Source of the DNA: Deltaproteobacteria bacterium
GTDB lineage: Bacteria > Desulfobacterota > Desulfobaccia > Desulfobaccales > 0-14-0-80-60-11
Direction: 5' to 3'
Length of the DNA stretch: 8,057 nucleotides
Assembly: GCA_023381945.1 (NCBI GenBank)
Contig: JAMCQY010000304.1
Location: 1 to 8,057 of the forward strand
Part shown: piece by piece, positions 1 to 4,303 of the stretch
Layout: each line of letters begins with the position of its first letter
Position numbering within the stretch: position 1 is the first letter of the stretch
Program-made: the position numbers and the translations under genes
Notes under the pieces: model-generated
The model's input: the letters and a program-made list of their open reading frames with translations, nothing else
The model's database searches: none
What the model was told of the DNA's origin: nothing

Positions 1-97
1 CAAGGCCCTGGGCATCGACAAGGCCCGGGAACGCGTCCTCATGGATATGGAGATGCGCCGCACCATGGACGCCGCCGCGGCGAGCGAAGAGCATTAA
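1..97 (+). CDS. C-terminal end of an unrecognised protein (5' truncated by window)
   Basis: An open frame enters from the left edge (first full codon at base 2) and stops at TAA 95-97, giving 31 residues. The visible tail is charged and probably helical, with an arginine/methionine-rich stretch (MDMEMRRTMD) followed by an Ala-rich, acidic end (AAAASEEH). This is too little to name a family. It is accepted as real because high-GC coding sequence runs up to the stop and a strong + strand terminator follows 57 bases later. Its function cannot be inferred from this fragment. Confidence 0.6.
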   Translation, partial: KALGIDKARERVLMDMEMRRTMDAAAASEEH

Positions 98-154
98 AAA
101 AGAGCGAAGCCCCCTCAAGAGACTCTGGCAAGAGCCTCTTTGGGGCAATGGTGT

Positions 155-190
155 AAGAAAGCCGGGAGAAAACTCCCGGCTTTCTTTTTA
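155..190 (+). terminator. Strong intrinsic terminator of the left-edge gene
   Basis: A perfect 14-bp stem (155-168 with 173-186, core GCCGGGAG/CTCCCGGC) closes an AAAA loop. The 3' arm runs into TTTCTTTTTA, a U-rich tail in the + direction. It follows the stop at 97. A second, imperfect hairpin lies just upstream (109-121 with 136-146, GCCCC/GGGGC base plus AAGAG/CTCTT) and lacks a T tract. Because the left arm also starts with A residues, it may weakly terminate - strand transcripts too. Confidence 0.9.
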
Positions 191-203
191 GGAGATGCTT
201 GAC

Positions 204-238
204 CAAAAATAAACCCCAAGGCTGACAAACCTTGGGGT
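204..238 (-). terminator. Intrinsic terminator of secreted GGGC protein 1
   Basis: Read on the - strand, CCCCAAGG (237-230) pairs with CCTTGGGG (221-214) around an 8-base loop, then TTTATTTTT follows (213-205). It lies 37 bases past the stop of the 275-592 gene. The same element, with the same loop end (TCAG) and tail, recurs at 830-864 behind the second paralogue, so the terminator was duplicated along with the gene. Confidence 0.88.
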
Positions 239-274
239 CCAGAATCGCTCAGTATTCAGAAGAGCCGGTTTAGC

Positions 275-592
275 TTAACAACCGCCGCCGGAACCGTAAC
301 CGCCCCCATTATGGTGCTGCTGGCGGCGATCATAACCCGGTTGATAGGGGTACGGCTGGGGCGCGTATCCCCCTGGATAATTGGGATCAGGGGCGGGATA
401 ACCCGGCGCCGGGGTATAATATCCTGAACCACCGGTATCGCCCTGGGCGCCATGATGGCCATGAGAACCCGTATACCCCTGGGAGCCCATGTGTCCCCCG
501 CCCTGCGTGTCGCCGCCATATTGGGCGAACGAGACGGCAGCCAATAAAATTGTGAGCATCGCAACGATGCCGGCCAGCAATATCTTCTTCAT
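275..592 (-). CDS. Small secreted Gly/Tyr/Pro/His-rich protein 1, C-terminal GGGC
   Basis: This is a 105-residue protein of unrecognised family. Residues 1-23 form a classic Sec signal peptide: MKK, a hydrophobic core (LLAGIVAMLTILLAAV), and an SFA|QY cleavage site after Ala23. The predicted mature protein (82 residues) begins QYGGD. It has a Gly/His/Ser-rich first half, a Pro/Tyr-rich middle (repeated PxPGY-like steps) and a tail with HH and GSGGGC. The only Cys of the mature chain is the last residue. ATG at 592 has a good Shine-Dalgarno sequence (AGGAGC, about 5-6 bases upstream), its own -35/-10 promoter and its own terminator, so it looks monocistronic. It is the first of three paralogues in this cluster. 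An extracytoplasmic structural, coating or metal-binding role is inference from composition only. Confidence 0.85.
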   Translation of the reverse strand: MKKILLAGIVAMLTILLAAVSFAQYGGDTQGGGHMGSQGYTGSHGHHGAQGDTGGSGYYTPAPGYPAPDPNYPGGYAPQPYPYQPGYDRRQQHHNGGGYGSGGGC

Positions 593-625
593 ATAAAGCT
601 CCTTGGTATCTTTTTAACTTTGTTT

Positions 626-654
626 ATTATAAACAAATTATTGTCACTAGACAA
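626..654 (-). promoter_or_regulatory. Sigma-70-type promoter of secreted protein 1
   Basis: On the - strand, TTGTCT (654-649) and TATAAT (631-626, a perfect -10 consensus) are separated by exactly 17 bases in an AT-rich stretch. The -10 lies 33 bases upstream of the ATG at 592, and AAGGAGC (604-598) sits between. This indicates that gene 1 is transcribed independently of the two paralogues upstream of it. Confidence 0.75.
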
Positions 655-690
655 ATTTGACTGGCTGCAGCCTCTGAGCGACCTATTAAG

Positions 691-725
691 AAAACCGCGA
701 GGCAAGCTCCCGGTTTTTTCCCGGG
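691..725. other. Alternative hairpins in a non-coding spacer
   Basis: AAAACCG (691-697) can pair with CGGTTTT (711-717), with a small inner stem GAG/CTC, followed by a T run on the + strand. An overlapping hairpin CCCGG/CCGGG (709-713 with 721-725) excludes the first. On either strand the first resembles a weak terminator, but no gene is recognised ending here. It lies between the promoter of secreted gene 1 and the terminator of secreted gene 2. Confidence 0.35.
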
Positions 726-732
726 TAAATAT

Positions 733-761
733 TTGACAAGAACCGAGATGCTTATTAAAAA
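733..761 (+). promoter_or_regulatory. Possible + strand promoter facing the antisense of secreted gene 2
   Basis: TTGACA (733-738) is a perfect -35 box and is followed after 17 bases by TAAAAA (756-761), a mediocre -10. A transcript from it would run antisense to the terminator and coding region of the 901-1230 gene. No convincing + strand gene follows, so this is either a source of antisense RNA or chance in AT-rich DNA. Confidence 0.3.
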
Positions 762-829
762 GGGAATTACTGAAGGGGTGATGTCTTTCTTCACTGCCGA
801 TCGCAGCCTGGACGCGGGGAGTGCCTGGT

Positions 830-864
830 CAAAAATAAACCCCAAGGCTGATACGCCCTGGGGT
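830..864 (-). terminator. Intrinsic terminator of secreted GGGC protein 2
   Basis: On the - strand, CCCCAGGG (863-856) pairs with CCTTGGGG (847-840), allowing one G-U pair, and TTTATTTTT follows. It begins about 37 bases after the stop at 901, the same spacing as the copy behind gene 1. No comparable hairpin is seen between genes 3 and 2, so a gene 3 transcript could read through and end here. Confidence 0.85.
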
Positions 865-900
865 CGGAATTACTCAGGTTCGGAAAAGCCGGTCAAACGG

Positions 901-1230
901 CTAACAGCCGCCGCCATAACCGCCGCCGTGGTGACCGTAACCGCCGCCATGATGGCCGGAACCGCCGCCGTGGTGGCCGGAACCGCCACGGTAGCCATAA
1001 CCGCCGCCGTGGTGGCCGTAACCGCCACCATGGTGGCCAGAACCGCCGTAGTAGTTACTGTCATAATAACCACCGGAATGATGGTTGCCATGACCGCCTA
1101 TCGGATAGCCGTAAGCATAGCCTTGGTTGCCCAGATAGCTGTAATAATCGCCGGCATATTGGGCAAAGGCAGCGGTGGCTAACCCAACCATGAGCATGGT
1201 GATGACGCAGATTATAGATATCTTTTTCAT
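901..1230 (-). CDS. Small secreted Gly/His/Tyr-rich repeat protein 2, C-terminal GGGC
   Basis: This is a 109-residue protein of unrecognised family. ATG at 1230 is chosen over a TTG at 1242 because GGAG lies 6 bases upstream of it, and because this start gives the same 23-residue signal peptide as both paralogues. The signal peptide ends AFA|QYAGD (cleavage after Ala23). The mature chain (86 residues) has a Tyr/Gly-rich first half (residues 24-63) with scattered His. A tandem array follows at residues 64-104, then YGGGC. The C-terminal Cys is the sole Cys after the signal peptide. Five GHHGG units give ten closely spaced His, suggesting transition-metal binding, which is inference. The gene lies 79 bases downstream of paralogue 3 and may be co-transcribed with it. 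The strong Gly/His bias would also suit a cell-surface coat or adhesive. Confidence 0.85.
   Translation of the reverse strand: MKKISIICVITMLMVGLATAAFAQYAGDYYSYLGNQGYAYGYPIGGHGNHHSGGYYDSNYYGGSGHHGGGYGHHGGGYGYRGGSGHHGGGSGHHGGGYGHHGGGYGGGC
919..1041 (-). repeat. Tandem 21-bp coding repeat: (S/Y)GHHGGG units
   Basis: Six consecutive units encode residues 64-104 of secreted protein 2: SGHHGGG, YGHHGGG, YGYRGG, SGHHGGG, SGHHGGG and YGHHGGG. Five are 21 bp, while the third is 18 bp with HH replaced by YR. At the DNA level the repeat reads roughly GTGGTGGCCGTAACCGCC on the + strand, with third-base changes. Arrays of this type change copy number readily by slippage or recombination. Confidence 0.9.
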
Positions 1231-1236
1231 CTTGGA

Positions 1237-1240
1237 CTCC
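1237..1240 (-). promoter_or_regulatory. Ribosome binding site fixing the start of secreted protein 2
   Basis: GGAG on the - strand, with a 6-base spacer TCCAAG before ATG 1230. The alternative TTG start at 1242 would place this site inside the coding region. The trailing TCCAAG-ATG is shared with the leader of paralogue 3. Confidence 0.7.
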
Positions 1241-1309
1241 AAAAAGTTTTTATTTGTCTCCTTTGATTATTTAGATATGGGAAAGAGAGGTTTTGTTAAG
1301 GCCTATAGC

Positions 1310-1597
1310 CTAGCAGCCTCCGCCGTGATGATTGTGGTGGTAATAGCCATCCTGATAAGGGTAGTAGGGCTGCGGGTAAGTGTATCCTCCCTGGGGATAG
1401 GGGTAAACGTATGGAACCGCCGGGGCCGGTACATATCCGGGTGCTGTGCTATAGCCCTGGTAGCCCGGAGTGCCATAATAGAGCGTGCCTCCATTTCCCT
1501 GGTAGGTCAGGTAGCCGCCGGCATACTGGGCCAAGCAAACGCTGGCCAGCATCAATATAAGCAGGGTGGTGACGCAAGCTATAATTATCTTCTTCAT
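1310..1597 (-). CDS. Small secreted Tyr/Pro/Gly-rich protein 3, C-terminal HHGGGC
   Basis: This is a 95-residue protein of unrecognised family. ATG at 1597 is preferred over an in-frame GTG at 1606, which overlaps the Shine-Dalgarno GAGG. The chosen start again gives a 23-residue signal peptide (MKKIIIACV... SVCLA|QYAGG). Cys21 within the signal is not in a good lipobox (residue -1 would be Val), so a lipoprotein is unlikely. The mature chain (72 residues) is Tyr/Gly-rich at first (YLTYQGNGG, YYGTPGYQGY). It then becomes Pro/Tyr-rich (VYPYPQGGYTYPQPYYPY) and ends DGYYHHNHHGGGC. The terminal Cys is again the only mature Cys. It is the least His-repetitive and most Tyr/Pro-rich of the three. 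It is first in a possible two-gene transcript with protein 2. Likely periplasmic, outer-surface or extracellular; function unknown. Confidence 0.84.
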   Translation of the reverse strand: MKKIIIACVTTLLILMLASVCLAQYAGGYLTYQGNGGTLYYGTPGYQGYSTAPGYVPAPAVPYVYPYPQGGYTYPQPYYPYQDGYYHHNHHGGGC

Positions 1598-1605
1598 CTT
1601 GGACA

Positions 1606-1609
1606 CCTC
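1606..1609 (-). promoter_or_regulatory. Ribosome binding site fixing the start of secreted protein 3
   Basis: GAGG on the - strand, 8 bases before ATG 1597. The GTG that could extend the frame to 1606 overlaps this site, which argues against it as the start. Confidence 0.65.
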
Positions 1610-1621
1610 AATTGGTTGATT

Positions 1622-1650
1622 TTTATCTCTGCATATTTAGATGCGAGCAA
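1622..1650 (-). promoter_or_regulatory. Weak candidate promoter for secreted protein 3
   Basis: On the - strand, TTGCTC (1650-1645) and GATAAA (1627-1622) are separated by 17 bases, with 24 bases from the -10 to the ATG. Both boxes deviate from consensus. The surrounding leader is partly conserved ahead of paralogue 2, including ATCTAAAT. Confidence 0.35.
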
Positions 1651-1670
1651 GGCAGATTTTATTAATGCCA

Positions 1671-1905
1671 TATCCCGATTAATTTTTTCAGGGTCAGCAG
1701 GCATGAGATTCCTGATCGAAAATTGATGTGATTCTGAGTGGTTCAGGTTTCACGGACCATCTGTCAACGATGGACGGATATGATAATTGGCCGGGTTCTT
1801 TGACGGAAGAAGCATGAGGGGCGCGGTCCAATATATAACACTGGCAATGCTTGCTGCTGGCCTTCTCCGGGACGGCAGCGAATCTTGTTCTTTTAATTTC
1901 GGAAA
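1671..1905. other. Intergenic stretch between divergent genes, no gene recognised
   Basis: This spacer separates the - strand secreted-protein cluster from + strand radC. A short inverted repeat CCATC/GATGG (1757-1761 with 1769-1773, 7-base loop) is present and could be an operator, but it is too short to call. A 72-codon - strand frame crosses the region but has no recognisable protein features. Nothing else is supported. Confidence 0.5.
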
Positions 1906-1934
1906 TTGACAAAAGCTCCGGTTAATTATTTAAT
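1906..1934 (+). promoter_or_regulatory. Sigma-70 promoter of radC
   Basis: A perfect TTGACA (1906-1911), a 17-base spacer and TTTAAT (1929-1934) lie 29 bases upstream of the radC ATG. A T8 run follows between promoter and start. It may also drive the macro-domain and nuclease genes, since no terminator is seen after radC. Confidence 0.75.
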
Positions 1935-1963
1935 GAACCCAATTTTTTTTTAAGGGTTCCGGC

Positions 1964-2665
1964 ATGGAGGCCAAGGTCAAAGGGAAATTGGAAAAACCTC
2001 ATTACCACGGCCACCGGGCCCGCCTCCGGCAGCGCTTTCTCCAGGGCGGGGCCGGTACTTTGCAGGACTATGAACTCCTGGAATTGCTGCTCACCTTCGC
2101 CATTCCCTACTCAGACGTCAAACCCCTGGCCAAGAGCCTGATTCAACATTTCGGCTCTTTCACCCGGGTATTTGACGCCGCCCCGGAAGCCCTGGCGGAA
2201 GTCCCCGGCATTCGGGAATACTCCGCGGTGCTCATCCGCCTGGTGAAGGCCTGCGCCGAATATTATTTGAAGGAAGGGGTGCTGGACCGGCAAAAACTCT
2301 CCTCCCTGAGCAACCTGGTGGACTACTGCCGCACCAGTATGGGGGGCCTGGCCGATGAGCAGTTCCGGGTCATCTTCCTCAACAGCCAGAACGAAATCAT
2401 CGCCGAAGAGATCGTCCAGGAGGGCACCGTCAACCAGACAGTGGTCTACCCCCGCAAGGTCCTGGAGCTGGCCCTGAAACACAAGGCCACCGGCTTGATC
2501 CTGGTGCACAACCACCCCAGCGGCAACCTGAAGGCCTCGACTGCCGATATTGAATTGACCCGCTCCATCGTCAAAGCCAGCCAGGCCCTCAACCTCACCG
2601 TCCATGATCATCTGATCATCAGTAGGCACGGCTATTTCAGTTTTGCCGAGAAGGATATGCTGTAA
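1964..2665 (+). CDS. radC: RadC family JAB/JAMM-domain protein
   Basis: At 233 residues this is the usual length for the RadC (UPF0758) family. An N-terminal helix-hairpin-helix-like part comes first (residues about 15-105, including GHRARLRQRF and LAEVPGI). The JAMM metalloprotease-like domain follows (about 112-233). The metal-site motif is complete: Glu149/Glu153 region (AEEIVQEG), His182 and His184 in HNHPSG (182-187), and Asp195 after Ser192. The family was once linked to DNA repair, but its molecular function is not settled, and it is frequent in mobile and defence islands. ATG 1964 follows a weak GGG-containing ribosome site and a good promoter. The stop is 25 bases before the macro-domain gene on the same strand, so the two may share a transcript, although their base composition differs sharply. 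Whether it works with those neighbours is unknown. Confidence 0.95.
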   Translation: MEAKVKGKLEKPHYHGHRARLRQRFLQGGAGTLQDYELLELLLTFAIPYSDVKPLAKSLIQHFGSFTRVFDAAPEALAEVPGIREYSAVLIRLVKACAEYYLKEGVLDRQKLSSLSNLVDYCRTSMGGLADEQFRVIFLNSQNEIIAEEIVQEGTVNQTVVYPRKVLELALKHKATGLILVHNHPSGNLKASTADIELTRSIVKASQALNLTVHDHLIISRHGYFSFAEKDML

Positions 2666-2690
2666 GCACAATAGCTTGTAGAGAGATGTT

Positions 2691-3272
2691 ATGAAAAAAA
2701 TATTTGTCAAAATGGGGGATATTTTTGAGGGTCCAGCGGATTTGATTGTATTGCCATGTTCGGCAAGGGGCACAATTAGAAAATCCCTTAGAAAAACAGC
2801 TGAGAAATACGATTTCCCAACGCCGGAAGAGCTTCATCTTAATCTTCAGCATGGGGATATCAGTGCCGTATATCCGTTTCCAGATCGAACTATCTCCAAA
2901 TTTTTTGTATATGCCGCATCTGTGTATTTTGATGAATCTTCTATCGAGATTTTGGAAACAATAGGGCGAAAATTAGGTATTTTAACAACAATTAAATCTG
3001 AGATTGTTCATATTGAAACTGTATTACTTGGTACTGGAGCTGGTGGAGTTTCTACAGAAGTGGCCGGTCGTGCCTTAAGTAAAGGTTTTTGTGCTACATC
3101 TAAAGACAACGCCACCCTCGTTATATGCGTTCAAGACGCCGAGCGATTAGAAAGGCTCAAACAAGTCATTAGTAGCAGTTTTTTATCACGTCTCTGGGAT
3201 TCGCTTATCTTAAAATTAAGCTTCTTTGGATTTGGCATCGATTTAAAGAAATTCTTCGGGCGAAAAACGTAA
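2691..3272 (+). CDS. Divergent macro-domain (ADP-ribose-binding-like) protein
   Basis: A 193-residue protein whose pattern fits a macro domain over about residues 1-160. The strand KIFVKMGDIFE is followed by ADLIVLPCS (16-24), then a Gly-rich phosphate loop LLGTGAGGVS (112-121), and a last strand TLVICVQDAERLERL. Canonical members carry an Asn-Ala-Asn segment after the second strand; here the equivalent is LPCSARG, so catalytic ADP-ribose hydrolysis is doubtful and binding is the safer inference. Residues 162-193 form a hydrophobic tail (FLSRLWDSLILKL, SFFGFG) ending basic, which could contact membrane or a partner. The DNA is AT-rich: bases 2881-3000 hold 38 G or C in 120, against 79 in 120 at 5461-5580 in glcD. 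This suggests recent acquisition. The ribosome site is weak (GAGAG). It precedes the nuclease gene by 35 bases. Confidence 0.7.
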   Translation: MKKIFVKMGDIFEGPADLIVLPCSARGTIRKSLRKTAEKYDFPTPEELHLNLQHGDISAVYPFPDRTISKFFVYAASVYFDESSIEILETIGRKLGILTTIKSEIVHIETVLLGTGAGGVSTEVAGRALSKGFCATSKDNATLVICVQDAERLERLKQVISSSFLSRLWDSLILKLSFFGFGIDLKKFFGRKT

Positions 3273-3307
3273 GATTGACCTATAAAGACAAGCTCTAAGG
3301 GAATGGA

Positions 3308-4090
3308 ATGCCATATCTGCGGTTTTCCCGCGCCAGGTACCTATATTCGTGCGCAGGCTGTTCGGCGCAGATAACAAAGGGCCAGGCATACTTTCGCGAC
3401 GAGCCACATCCATTCGCGAGTATGCGCGGTCAAGCCGAAGCCCACCATTTTTGCCTTACTTGTGTGCTTGGCGAGAAGAGCGCACGTGAGTTTCTCGTCA
3501 GCCTCGGAGACCCGCGTCAACTGCCCCTGGGGTTTGAGTTGACTCGCAATGGATTTCTGAAGTTCCCTCCACGAGTTGAACTTGTGGATATCAGCCCTCA
3601 AATATTACATCTACTCTCTATAGAGCCAGAACGATTATTTGAGGCTTCACCGGAATTTTTCGAGAATCTGATCTGTGATCGGCTTAATGCCATCGGATAT
3701 GATCTTAAGCGCGTGGGATCAAGCACCTTTAGTAAGGACGGAGGTGTAGATATACTGGCTTGGCCGCGAGCCCCTATTGTACCTTGCCTCATGGCCGTGC
3801 AAGTCAAACATACTTCTCTCCGGGACCGAAAAATTGGACCTCCACCTGTGCGTGATCTTCTGGGCATCGTTCAGACCCTTGGGGTCAATGTCGGCCTTCT
3901 TGTCACCAACACAACATTTACCCCGGATGCATTATGGGTTGCTGAACAGCGCCCTTTTCTCGTTCGGCTTCGCGATTTCGAGGCTCTTCGTCGATGGCTT
4001 AGAAACGACTTCTTGCAGGAGCATGAGTGGCGCGATATGCCGAGGCAAATCGAACTTTGTCCCGGTGTCATCATTAACCTTCCAAGGTAG
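3308..4090 (+). CDS. Zinc-finger plus Mrr-like restriction endonuclease-fold protein
   Basis: A 260-residue protein. Residues 15-52 make a zinc-finger-like module: Cys15-x2-Cys18, then His46-x2-Cys49-x2-Cys52, with KGQAYFRDEP between. This layout recalls PARP-type or LIM-like fingers. The C-terminal half (about 112-230) matches Mrr/type IV nuclease architecture: helix FFENLICDRLNAIGY with Glu119, GGVDI with Asp148, QVK (Gln165, Lys167) as the PD-(D/E)xK core, and a downstream VRDLLGIVQTLGVNVGLLVTN segment common in Mrr_cat proteins. It probably cleaves DNA, perhaps modified or foreign, in the cytoplasm. AAGGGA lies 5 bases before the ATG. It follows the macro-domain gene closely and ends before a new promoter. 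GC content appears intermediate between the macro gene and the flanks. Family assignment is by motif only. Confidence 0.75.
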   Translation: MPYLRFSRARYLYSCAGCSAQITKGQAYFRDEPHPFASMRGQAEAHHFCLTCVLGEKSAREFLVSLGDPRQLPLGFELTRNGFLKFPPRVELVDISPQILHLLSIEPERLFEASPEFFENLICDRLNAIGYDLKRVGSSTFSKDGGVDILAWPRAPIVPCLMAVQVKHTSLRDRKIGPPPVRDLLGIVQTLGVNVGLLVTNTTFTPDALWVAEQRPFLVRLRDFEALRRWLRNDFLQEHEWRDMPRQIELCPGVIINLPR

Positions 4091-4158
4091 AATGTGCCTG
4101 CTTGCCGCCGGTCGGATCAGCCAAATCTGGTGAAAACCAATTTTTTTCCAAAGACTTA

Positions 4159-4167
4159 TGTTATTAT
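4159..4167 (+). promoter_or_regulatory. Candidate extended -10 promoter for the prohibitin operon
   Basis: TG (4159-4160), one base, then TATTAT (4162-4167) form an extended -10 element. No good -35 is seen at 17 bases; that position holds A/T-rich sequence. It would give a long leader of about 130 bases before ATG 4304. A short TGGT-GAAA-ACCA hairpin with T7 just upstream (4128-4147) may be a weak terminator for the nuclease gene. Confidence 0.4.
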
Positions 4168-4303
4168 ACTTTCAATGAACAGGGTTGCCCAGCAAGCGGA
4201 TTATTGTGCTTGTCTGCGGGGAAAGAGTCTCAGATACCATTTAAGACAGACGCAGATAATTTAGCGCCTAATCTCGGTTAAGACACCCAGGAGGGGTGAA
4301 ACA

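Noticed and set aside
627..845. A 72-codon - strand frame between secreted genes 1 and 2
   Set aside because: It starts inside the terminator of gene 2 and runs through the gene 1 promoter, with no protein-like features.
919..1041. CRISPR-like array, because of regularly spaced GC-rich repeats
   Set aside because: The units are contiguous 18-21 bp coding repeats with synonymous changes and no unique spacers, and they lie in frame within a signal-peptide protein.
733..1182. A 149-codon + strand frame rich in Ala, Val and Thr
   Set aside because: It is the antisense of the GHHGGG repeat gene. Its composition is just the complement of Gly/His codons, it starts at a TTG that is better read as a -35 box, and it has no ribosome site.
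1231..1242. Upstream TTG start for secreted protein 2
   Set aside because: It would absorb the GGAG ribosome site and break the shared 23-residue signal peptide length.
1531..1542. Lipoprotein signal in secreted protein 3 (Cys21)
   Set aside because: The preceding residues Ala-Ser-Val do not make a proper lipobox, and a normal signal peptidase I site (CLA before QY) aligns with both paralogues.
1175..1726. A 183-codon + strand frame across secreted gene 3
   Set aside because: It is a shadow of the - strand gene, which has a signal peptide, ribosome site and paralogues. The + frame shows no coherent domain.
1757..1773. Operator-like inverted repeat CCATC/GATGG
   Set aside because: Only five paired bases with a 7-base loop, well upstream of either promoter; too common by chance to call.
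1694..1912. A 72-codon - strand frame in the radC upstream spacer
   Set aside because: No recognisable motif, signal peptide or ribosome site, and it overlaps the radC -35 region.
2111..2773. A 220-codon - strand frame opposite radC
   Set aside because: Antisense shadow of radC, whose JAMM motif and length are diagnostic.
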